This document shows, piece by piece, positions 1 through 4,933 of a stretch of 5,101 nt of DNA. The notes under the pieces are model-generated. The model did not search any database and was not told the origin of the DNA. It saw only the letters and a list, made by a program, of their open reading frames with translations. The DNA is from Planctomycetaceae bacterium. Its GTDB lineage: Bacteria; Planctomycetota; Planctomycetia; Pirellulales; Thermoguttaceae. Numbering within the stretch: position 1 is the stretch's first letter; each line of letters opens with the position of its first letter. The translations under genes and the position numbers were made by a program. The stretch lies in the NCBI GenBank assembly GCA_031274045.1, contig JAISQS010000134.1:1-5101 (forward strand). Reading direction: 5' to 3'.

Positions 1-2
1 TT

Positions 3-158
3 ATGACCTCAATATGCTCGCCCAACAGCACCGCCAATATTGATGTCAAGAAATATTTAGAGGAAAATACTCTTGCAAATATTGACAAATGGAGATTTTT
101 ACATCTCCTTGAAAATCAAACCGTTAAAAGAAAAAAAGCATTAAAAAAAACGCCATAA
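3..158 (+). CDS. C-terminal end of an unidentified protein (partial)
   Basis: This frame is open from the left edge and ends at TAA 156-158, giving 51 residues. The first codon in view is an ATG, but bases 1-2 leave the frame open upstream, so the gene probably starts outside the window. The peptide has a stretch reading NIDVKKYLEEN and a strongly basic tail (KRKKALKKTP). There is a faint resemblance to the extreme C-terminus of IS66-type transposases (pattern N-[IVL]-[DN]-x-x-x-YL), but it is too short and weak to name a family. Both other plus frames have early stops, so this is the only plausible plus-strand reading. It is the only candidate gene on the plus strand, and it converges with the lipoprotein gene. 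It may not be a real gene. Confidence 0.35.
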   Translation: MTSICSPNSTANIDVKKYLEENTLANIDKWRFLHLLENQTVKRKKALKKTP

Positions 159-177
159 TATAATCACACCTTTTGCA

Positions 178-195
178 CACCCTAGCCGACGGGTG
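178..195. other. Small GC-rich hairpin
   Basis: Perfect 5-bp arms (CACCC / GGGTG) enclose an 8-base GC-rich loop in otherwise very AT-rich DNA, 20 bases after the plus-strand stop at 158. No T-run follows on either strand, so it is not a standard intrinsic terminator. It could be a remnant of a dispersed repeat or a protein-binding dyad. I see nothing else supportable between 159 and 239. Confidence 0.25.
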
Positions 196-239
196 ACGGT
201 ATAGAGACTTATTTTATTGAAAAAGATGATTGGATATAT

Positions 240-384
240 TAGACTTGTTCCATTACTGTTGTTATTGTCAACAGATTTTACAGATTTTGCAGATTAGTCT
301 TTATTAAAATCTGTTAAATCTGCATAATCTGTTGACAAAACTAAAACCCTATTACACTCTTTTTCAAGTTTTGGAACAAGTCTA
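240..384. repeat. Palindromic repeat element, copy 1 (MITE-like)
   Basis: This 145-bp element is bounded by perfect 13-bp inverted termini, TAGACTTGTTCCA at 240-252 and its complement at 372-384. Inside is a second perfect 13-bp inverted pair, TTGTCAACAGATT at 265-277 and its complement at 326-338. Between them, three CAGATT hexamers (272, 281, 290) face three AATCTG hexamers (308, 317, 326), all on an exact 9-base grid. There is no open frame of useful length, so it is non-autonomous. Its right end lies one base from the lipoprotein stop codon, so a transcript of that gene would end in this hairpin, which could terminate or stabilise it. A diverged copy with inverted interior lies at 2659-2821. 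I saw no convincing target-site duplication. Confidence 0.8.
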
Positions 385-385
385 T

Positions 386-1432
386 TTACTTTTTTTTCAC
401 GCCGCAAACGGGACAAGAACGTAATCCACAACTACACTCAGTCAAACGCGAAATATGATGTATACTGTCATTGCGTTCAACAAATCCCACGATAGTCTTG
501 TCAACCGTAATCCGCTGCGAAACAATTCGACCAACATCAATATCCAACATCAAATCACCAACCGCATAATGATCCAATATCTTCGATTGCATCGCAGGCT
601 CAAGCGGTGTCAAAACCAATGTATCAAATTTTATTGTTGCCATGCCAGTTCTTACAGATTCCAGAGAGAAACGTTGTTTGGCGGAGACTTTTTTTGTTTT
701 GTCCGTTGTTGAACCTATCGGCACGTCAATTACAGGCAAATCAACCGACCACGAATCACCGACAGCTATCGGATTGTCCGGTAAATGAATCACAATTTTA
801 TTTTCACGATTCTCGTCCGAATAAATTTTCAAAGGAATTTTACGTCTTATCACCCCTTTCGCGTCAATCATAAAATGCGCCAAAGGAACACCGATTGTCC
901 CTTCCAAAGATCGAAAACCATCAGGAATAATTTTGTCCGTGCTACTGTCGTATGAAGAGACATCTTGTCCCGTCTGGAATTTTCGCATGGTAACGCCTTC
1001 AACCTTGTACTCAAATTTCGCAATATTCTCCTTATCCACCTCAAGAACAGTCCAAACTTTAACAGAATCACTAAACGTCTCCACCAGTTCGTTTGTCCCC
1101 TTAATTGTTGTGTCGATTTTAAGTTGCTGAACAACATTCCAACGATATTCATCACCCTTTTGAAAACGGTAACGCAATAAATATTTTTCTTTGTTGTCTG
1201 TTGCAATGTTTTCAGGCTTCGCGGTCGGCATCAAACCGACATTCGGATTCGTGTTACTTGCCTCAATTGTATCGATCTCTTTTGGGTTACCATCAATATT
1301 TTTTCCTTTGCCATCTCCCTCATCTTTGCCCCCGCAAGCACAAAAAAGAAAAATAAAAGCAAACAAAACCAGATAAAACCGGTTCGATCCATTTAATCCG
1401 ATTAGTCCGAATGTCAATAAACAGCTTCTCAT
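386..1432 (-). CDS. Predicted lipoprotein with a Cys-rich C-terminus
   Basis: This 348-residue protein has an N-terminal hydrophobic segment (about residues 19-32) ending in FLFCACGG. C33 is the likely lipidated cysteine; A at -1 fits a lipobox, though F at -3 is not ideal. A charged, low-complexity linker runs to about residue 82. A beta-rich domain follows from LLRYRFQKGDEYRW (85-98) to about 330 and contains conserved-looking stretches such as VPLAHF and PIAVGDSW. From memory this resembles a family of unknown function common in Planctomycetes (DUF6263-like); no function is known to me. The last 16 residues hold C333, C335, C340 and C343 (CxC-x4-CxxC), a possible metal-binding or disulfide tail, followed by GVKKK. 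The start at 1432 has a weak AGGA only 4 bases upstream. No better in-frame start precedes the hydrophobic segment. A sigma70-like promoter lies at 1645-1672, and repeat copy 1 begins one base past the stop. Confidence 0.85.
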   Translation of the reverse strand: MRSCLLTFGLIGLNGSNRFYLVLFAFIFLFCACGGKDEGDGKGKNIDGNPKEIDTIEASNTNPNVGLMPTAKPENIATDNKEKYLLRYRFQKGDEYRWNVVQQLKIDTTIKGTNELVETFSDSVKVWTVLEVDKENIAKFEYKVEGVTMRKFQTGQDVSSYDSSTDKIIPDGFRSLEGTIGVPLAHFMIDAKGVIRRKIPLKIYSDENRENKIVIHLPDNPIAVGDSWSVDLPVIDVPIGSTTDKTKKVSAKQRFSLESVRTGMATIKFDTLVLTPLEPAMQSKILDHYAVGDLMLDIDVGRIVSQRITVDKTIVGFVERNDSIHHISRLTECSCGLRSCPVCGVKKK

Positions 1433-1466
1433 AAAATCCTACTACAATACATTTGTTTTCAAAAAA

Positions 1467-1487
1467 TATTGTGACACAGGCACAATA
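1467..1487 (-). terminator. Hairpin with T-run, candidate terminator or attenuator
   Basis: Perfect 7-bp arms (TATTGTG / CACAATA) enclose a 7-base loop and, on the minus strand, are followed by six T residues (1461-1466). This is intrinsic-terminator-like, although the stem is AT-rich and weak. It lies about 230 bases past the methyltransferase stop and 35 bases before the lipoprotein start. It could end methyltransferase readthrough. If the promoter at 1645-1672 is real, it would instead sit inside the lipoprotein leader. Confidence 0.4.
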
Positions 1488-1533
1488 CCATAAAAGTTAC
1501 ACACTCATTTTGCGCAACGAAAAAGAAAATAAT

Positions 1534-1557
1534 CCGGTTATCTTGCAACCAAACCGG
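1534..1557. other. Inverted repeat in the lipoprotein upstream region
   Basis: Perfect 6-bp arms (CCGGTT / AACCGG) are separated by 12 bases. The dyad lies about 100 bases upstream of the lipoprotein start and downstream of the predicted promoter. It may be an operator or an RNA hairpin in the leader. On size alone it could also be chance. Confidence 0.3.
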
Positions 1558-1644
1558 CAACACAAATCACGAACCGCTGCCGATTATTTTTGTCAAATAA
1601 CGCTTTTTACGCAACGTCAAAAGAGACAACAAAAGATTTTTTAA

Positions 1645-1672
1645 ATTATCTTTAATATACAACTACCGTCAA
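1645..1672 (-). promoter_or_regulatory. Candidate sigma70-like promoter for the lipoprotein gene
   Basis: On the minus strand, TTGACG (1672-1667, 5 of 6 matches to TTGACA) is followed by a 16-base spacer and GATAAT (1650-1645, 5 of 6 matches to TATAAT). Transcription would begin near 1637, giving a leader of about 205 bases that contains the dyads at 1534-1557 and 1467-1487. The spacer is one base shorter than the usual 17. It lies between the methyltransferase stop (1716) and the lipoprotein start (1432), so the lipoprotein gene can be transcribed on its own. Confidence 0.5.
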
Positions 1673-1715
1673 GACGTACCGTATTGATGTATGCTTTGTG
1701 TTTTAGTTTTTTGTT

Positions 1716-2579
1716 TTAGTTTTCGGGTGTTTTGTAGTTTGCGACTAAGATATGGGTTGCTGTTGATTTGAATCTGTTGCGGATATTTACTGTGTATTTT
1801 TTGGCGTATTCATCTATTATCAAATCGCTGTAAAGTTTTCCCGTGAGCTGCGTCTTGCCGACAACAAGCAACGCCTTACATCGCAACGCCCGAAAAGATT
1901 CGGCAAGAGCTATATGACTCTCCTCGTTGAAACCGTCTCTGTATTCTTCGTTGCCGTAATCCGAAAACGTACAATCGTATGGCGGGTCTAAAAACATGAA
2001 GTCATTCGGTTCTGCTTTATTGAAGATTGCCTTGTAGTCGCTGTTAAATATTTTTGTTTTTTGCAAGAGTTGGTGGTGTTGTTCTGTTATCAGCGACGTG
2101 TTCAAATTTTTGTATCTTCCAAAAGGGACATTAAATTCGCCTTTGTTGTTGTATCGTATCATGCCAGAATATGCCGTTTTGTTAATGAAAAAATAAAGCG
2201 AGGCGTTAGTGTATTTTTTTTCCGTCAAGCCATTGAACATATCGCGGAGAGAGTAATAAAAAACTTCGTTTTTATCGGGGATTCTTGTTGATGTTTTGAG
2301 TTTTAGTTTATCAAATTGTTTTCGGTTTTCTTTGTAAATTTTTTCAATTTCGTTGAGTTCGCTGCGAAGTTGCGTGTAGTTCGATTTTATAGCTGAATAA
2401 AATTCCATCAATTTTGAATTGATGTCATTGATGATCGCTTTTTTTGGCTCAATATGAAAATACAACGCCCCGCCGCCAAAAAACGGCTCAATATATTTGC
2501 CGCTGTATTTTGGAATGTGCTTTACGATATGCGGAATTTCGCACGATTTCCCTCCTCTATATTTGATTAGTGGTTTCAT
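1716..2579 (-). CDS. D12-class (Dam-like) adenine-specific DNA methyltransferase
   Basis: This 287-residue enzyme transfers a methyl group from S-adenosylmethionine to the N6 of adenine in DNA. The N-terminal KYRGGK (6-11) is the family's motif X. EPFFGGG (31-37) is motif I, which binds the cofactor. NDIN (51-54) follows it. DPPY (198-201) is the catalytic motif IV. The segment NKTAYSGMIRYN (133-144) and the following GEFNVPFGRY are typical of D12 enzymes near the target-recognition region. The length matches complete family members and no motif is missing, so it should be active. The target site cannot be read from sequence; GATC is only one possibility. The ATG at 2579 is supported by GGAG ten bases upstream. 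No restriction endonuclease is adjacent, since the neighbours are leuA and the lipoprotein gene, so it looks like a solitary methyltransferase or an immigrant. Codons near its 3' end strongly favour A or C in third position. Confidence 0.93.
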   Translation of the reverse strand: MKPLIKYRGGKSCEIPHIVKHIPKYSGKYIEPFFGGGALYFHIEPKKAIINDINSKLMEFYSAIKSNYTQLRSELNEIEKIYKENRKQFDKLKLKTSTRIPDKNEVFYYSLRDMFNGLTEKKYTNASLYFFINKTAYSGMIRYNNKGEFNVPFGRYKNLNTSLITEQHHQLLQKTKIFNSDYKAIFNKAEPNDFMFLDPPYDCTFSDYGNEEYRDGFNEESHIALAESFRALRCKALLVVGKTQLTGKLYSDLIIDEYAKKYTVNIRNRFKSTATHILVANYKTPEN

Positions 2580-2614
2580 CTCAAAAAAACTCCGCTCCGA
2601 TTTTTAATTCACAA

Positions 2615-2634
2615 GAAGGTAATGAAAGGTAATG
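2615..2634. repeat. Two tandem 10-bp repeats upstream of the methyltransferase gene
   Basis: The units GAAGGTAATG (2615-2624) and AAAGGTAATG (2625-2634) are adjacent and differ at one base. They lie 35-55 bases upstream of the methyltransferase start. With one helical turn per unit they could be a tandem binding site for a regulator, but two copies are also compatible with slippage. Confidence 0.45.
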
Positions 2635-2658
2635 GACAATCACGAAAATTTGGAATAT

Positions 2659-2821
2659 TAGACTTGTTCCAAAACTTAAAGAACGTAATGAGGTTTTAGT
2701 TTCGTCAACAGATTACACAAATTTAACAGATTTTAATAAAAAACTAACTTGCAAAATTTGTTGACCAACAACAGTAGACTCATTTTATATTGTCTGATTT
2801 TTGATTACGGAATAAAGTCTA
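2659..2821. repeat. Palindromic repeat element, copy 2 (diverged)
   Basis: The left terminus TAGACTTGTTCCA (2659-2671) is identical to that of copy 1. The right terminus (2809-2821, GGAATAAAGTCTA) is degraded. The interior matches the reverse complement of copy 1: shared blocks include CCAAAACTT, GGTTTTAGTTT, GTCAACAGATTA and TTTAACAGATTTTAATAAA. The 9-base grid survives in the left arm (CAGATT 2709, CAAATT 2718, CAGATT 2727), but two hexamers are lost from the right arm. About 30 extra bases lie before the right end. The element sits between leuA and the methyltransferase gene. The copy is old or decayed compared with copy 1. Confidence 0.72.
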
Positions 2822-2851
2822 TTGATAAAAGCCGCAATATGATGAGACGCG

Positions 2852-2874
2852 AAATCCGAAATAATCGGGAATTT
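2852..2874. terminator. Weak hairpin downstream of leuA
   Basis: AAATCCGA (2852-2859) can pair with TCGG and ATTT (2865-2868, 2871-2874) around a 5-base loop, with a 2-base bulge. It lies 24-46 bases past the leuA stop, where a terminator would be expected. No T-run follows on the minus strand, so it is at best a weak or processing hairpin. Confidence 0.25.
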
Positions 2875-2897
2875 TTCAAGCTGTTTACAATCACCGT

Positions 2898-4430
2898 TTA
2901 AACGAGTTCTGCGGATTGGCAAATTCGGTTTACGGCGTTTAGTATTGCGACGGTGCTTGCTTCGATAGTGTCAGTCGAGACGGCGTATCCGCGATAAGTG
3001 TTCCCGTTTTTGTTGATCAAAATAGTGACTTCGCCTTGTGCGTCCTGACCGCCGGTTACGCTTTGAACACTGTATTCTTTGAGCGAGACATCCGCACCTG
3101 TAATGTCACGGATTGCGAGGAAAATAGCGTCAATCGGTCCGTCACCGCCGCTGATTTCTTTTGTGTAATGTCTGTTGTTTTTTCGCAAAGTCAACACGAC
3201 CGACGGCTCTTTCGCAGTCCTACAACAAAGATTATATTCGACAAACGACCACGATTCATTTTCCAAATTGTCATGTTGTTCGTGAATGTTTTGCTCGATC
3301 AAAGCCAAAATGTCATCGTTGTAAATATTCTTTTTCCTGTCAGCAAGTTTTTTGAACTCGCTAAATATTTTTGTCAATTGATCAGCATCCAACTCAAATC
3401 CGAGAGTTTTTGCACGATCCGCAAGAGCAGCCCTACCACTATGTTTGCCCAAAACTAAATCTGTTTTTTGAAAACCGACATCCGACGGCAACATGATTTC
3501 ATACGTTGTAGGATTCTTTAGCATTCCGTCTTGGTGTATTCCCGATTCGTGTGCGAATGCGTTTTGTCCTACAATCGCTTTGTTTCGCGGGACTTTTAAT
3601 CCGGTAACAGTTGCGACGAGTCGGCTCGTCGGCACGAGTTTTTGCGTGATGATTTTTGTTTTCGCGTTGTATACATCGTGCCGCGTTCTCATTGCCATCA
3701 CCACTTCCTCCAACGAACAATTTCCGGCTCTCTCCCCCAAACCGTTTATCGTACATTCAATTTGACCGGCACCAGCTAACACCGCCGCAAGACTCGTCGC
3801 TACCGCCATTCCAAGATCGTTATGATTGTGTACGCTTATTACTGCGTTGTTTATATTTGGGACGCGGTTCATTAGGTTGCTTATTCGGTCAAACATTTCA
3901 GACGGCGTAGCATAACCGACCGTGTCAGGTATGTTGACGGTTGTTGCACCGGCATCAATTGCAGTTTCAACAATCCGGCAAAGATGATCAATCTCCGTAC
4001 GAGTCGCATCCTCCGCAGAAAATTCAATATCAGAACAAAATCTACGAGCATACCGCACCGATTCACGCACCGCCTCAATATTACGCTCCGGTGTCATCTT
4101 CAATTTGTACTCGCGATGAATTGGACTCGTTGCAAGAAAAACATGGATTCGCGGTTGCTTTGCACTCTTCAAAGATTCCGCCGCCGCATCAATATCCTTC
4201 TCAACACAACGCGCAAGACTACAAACACTACTAGACTCAATCACCCGCGCAACCTCACTCACCGACTCAAAATCACCCGGAGAAGCAATCGCAAACCCAG
4301 CCTCAATAACATCCACCCCAAGCTCCGCAAGCGCAGCCGCAACCTCTATCTTCTCCCGCAAATTCATACTTGCACCCGGCGATTGCTCACCATCACGTAA
4401 AGTCGTATCAAATATTTTTATCGTTCGCAT
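2898..4430 (-). CDS. leuA: 2-isopropylmalate synthase
   Basis: LeuA condenses acetyl-CoA with 2-oxoisovalerate to give 2-isopropylmalate, the first committed step of leucine synthesis in the cytoplasm. The 510 residues match the usual full length. The TIM-barrel catalytic domain (about 1-270) opens with DTTLRDGEQSPG (R12, D13 metal and active site). The metal-binding HNHND follows (H201, H203), then NGLGERAGNCSLEE (229-242). The linker subdomain carries HESGIHQDG (294-302), including the catalytic-type histidine. The C-terminal regulatory domain (about 395-510) has GGDGPIDAIF, GQDAQGEV and a STDTIEAS stretch near the end, the usual leucine-feedback (LeuA dimer) region. Homocitrate and citramalate synthases are related, but the overall pattern and full regulatory domain favour LeuA. 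The ATG at 4430 directly precedes the conserved N-terminus, though no clear Shine-Dalgarno is present. No other leu gene is in view. Codons 30-84 all end in G or T, whereas about 181-204 mostly end in A or C. Confidence 0.97.
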   Translation of the reverse strand: MRTIKIFDTTLRDGEQSPGASMNLREKIEVAAALAELGVDVIEAGFAIASPGDFESVSEVARVIESSSVCSLARCVEKDIDAAAESLKSAKQPRIHVFLATSPIHREYKLKMTPERNIEAVRESVRYARRFCSDIEFSAEDATRTEIDHLCRIVETAIDAGATTVNIPDTVGYATPSEMFDRISNLMNRVPNINNAVISVHNHNDLGMAVATSLAAVLAGAGQIECTINGLGERAGNCSLEEVVMAMRTRHDVYNAKTKIITQKLVPTSRLVATVTGLKVPRNKAIVGQNAFAHESGIHQDGMLKNPTTYEIMLPSDVGFQKTDLVLGKHSGRAALADRAKTLGFELDADQLTKIFSEFKKLADRKKNIYNDDILALIEQNIHEQHDNLENESWSFVEYNLCCRTAKEPSVVLTLRKNNRHYTKEISGGDGPIDAIFLAIRDITGADVSLKEYSVQSVTGGQDAQGEVTILINKNGNTYRGYAVSTDTIEASTVAILNAVNRICQSAELV

Positions 4431-4467
4431 AAAATCGGGATATTTTACGTAAATTACTCACCAGCTC

Positions 4468-4480
4468 CAGCAAATTGCTG
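4468..4480. promoter_or_regulatory. Perfect 13-bp palindrome upstream of leuA, candidate operator
   Basis: CAGCAA and TTGCTG flank a single central A, 38-50 bases upstream of the leuA start. The position suits a repressor or activator site controlling leuA. No regulator gene is in view to match it with, so the role is inferred from position only. Confidence 0.35.
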
Positions 4481-4525
4481 ACTTCGCCCACAATCTTGCA
4501 ACAAACCAAAAAAATCAAGGCTCTT

Positions 4526-4578
4526 TTATCGTTTCTTGTTGACGTGTTACAACAAAATACAAAAGCGTGTTACGATAA
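4526..4578. promoter_or_regulatory. Nested dyads upstream of leuA
   Basis: An outer inverted pair TTATCGT (4526-4532) / ACGATAA (4572-4578) encloses an inner pair TTGTTG (4536-4541) / CAACAA (4550-4555). The octamer CGTGTTAC occurs twice inside, 23 bases apart. The block overlaps the weak promoter guess for leuA and could be a regulator site or a leader RNA fold. AT-richness makes chance matches possible. Confidence 0.3.
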
Positions 4579-4630
4579 ATTGTTGCCTCGTGTAGCATAA
4601 AAAAACGATAGACACTACTCAAACCAATTG

Positions 4631-4851
4631 GTAACAGGTTACCAGTTTCCCCCTTCCCTTAATAACCAATGAAGCTCCCCACTACGCGCCTTTATCCCCT
4701 TATTCGTTACGCATAAATCTCACAATTAAAGTAGTTCCGCAAGCAAGATGCTTACGTTACCTTCTTCACCGCGACGCAAACAATAAGGGATAAGGGCGCG
4801 TGCGAGGAACTTCGTGTGTTATTAAGGGAGGGGAAATTGGTTACCAGTTAC
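4631..4851. repeat. Large imperfect palindrome of about 220 bp
   Basis: The left arm (4631-4712) matches the reverse complement of the right arm (4775-4851) with scattered mismatches and small gaps. Shared blocks include GTAAC, CCCTTCCCTTAATAAC against CCCTCCCTTAATAAC, and the CCTTATTC/G-GTT region next to the centre. The left end also contains GGTAAC-AG-GTTACC (4630-4643), and GGTTACCAGTT occurs directly repeated at 4637-4647 and 4839-4849. The roughly 62-base centre carries its own small hairpin (AAGCA-AGA-TGCTT, 4741-4753). There is no coding capacity. It is distinct in sequence from the 240-384 element. It may be a second MITE-like family or a structured intergenic RNA or DNA element. No clear target duplication was seen. 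Confidence 0.72.
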
Positions 4852-4933
4852 GGTTCAGTTTTACAAAAACTCTTTTCTTATCTCATGTTAGCTCGTCAAC
4901 AAAAAAATATGAAAGAGTCAAAATCACAAATCA

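Larger units (their letters stand above)
2580..2897. other. Non-coding spacer between leuA and the methyltransferase gene
   Basis: I find no convincing gene in these 318 bases. They hold, in minus-strand order after the leuA stop, a weak hairpin (2852-2874), palindromic repeat copy 2 (2659-2821), a 10-bp tandem repeat (2615-2634) and the methyltransferase ribosome binding site (GGAG, complement of 2590-2593). I could not pick a clear promoter for the methyltransferase gene. A TAATAT just at the edge of repeat copy 2, read on the minus strand, has no good -35 partner. Confidence 0.7.
4431..4933. other. 503-base non-coding region upstream of leuA
   Basis: I see no credible gene here. The leuA-proximal 200 bases hold several dyads. 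A weak promoter guess on the minus strand is TTGTAA (4552-4547), a 16-base spacer and GATAAA (4530-4525), each matching consensus at 4 of 6 positions. The octamer CGTGTTAC is repeated at 4543-4550 and 4566-4573. No T-box sequence (GGTGGNACCGCG type) and no obvious leucine-rich leader peptide were found. The distal part is occupied by the large palindrome at 4631-4851. Confidence 0.6.

Noticed and set aside
240..384. CRISPR array, suggested by regularly spaced CAGATT repeats
   Set aside because: The repeats are only 6 bases, spaced 9 bases apart and arranged as an inverted palindrome, without spacers or cas genes.
1467..1487. CRP-like binding site (TGTG...CACA)
   Set aside because: The half-sites are 7 bases apart rather than the 8 of the CRP consensus. 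The following T-run suits a terminator better.
1453..1644. 63-codon plus-strand frame in the spacer before the lipoprotein gene
   Set aside because: It has no ribosome binding site or family resemblance, and it overlaps the predicted leader with its dyads.
3036..3458. 140-codon open frame on the plus strand inside leuA
   Set aside because: It is antisense to the conserved LeuA regulatory domain, has no recognisable protein features, and its length follows from leuA codon bias.
3984..4400. 138-codon open frame on the plus strand inside leuA
   Set aside because: It is antisense to the LeuA catalytic domain. It is rich in Arg, Asn and Thr, as expected from the G/T-ending codons of the real gene.
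4431..4933. T-box riboswitch or leucine leader peptide upstream of leuA
   Set aside because: No T-box core sequence and no short frame with leucine runs could be found on the minus strand.
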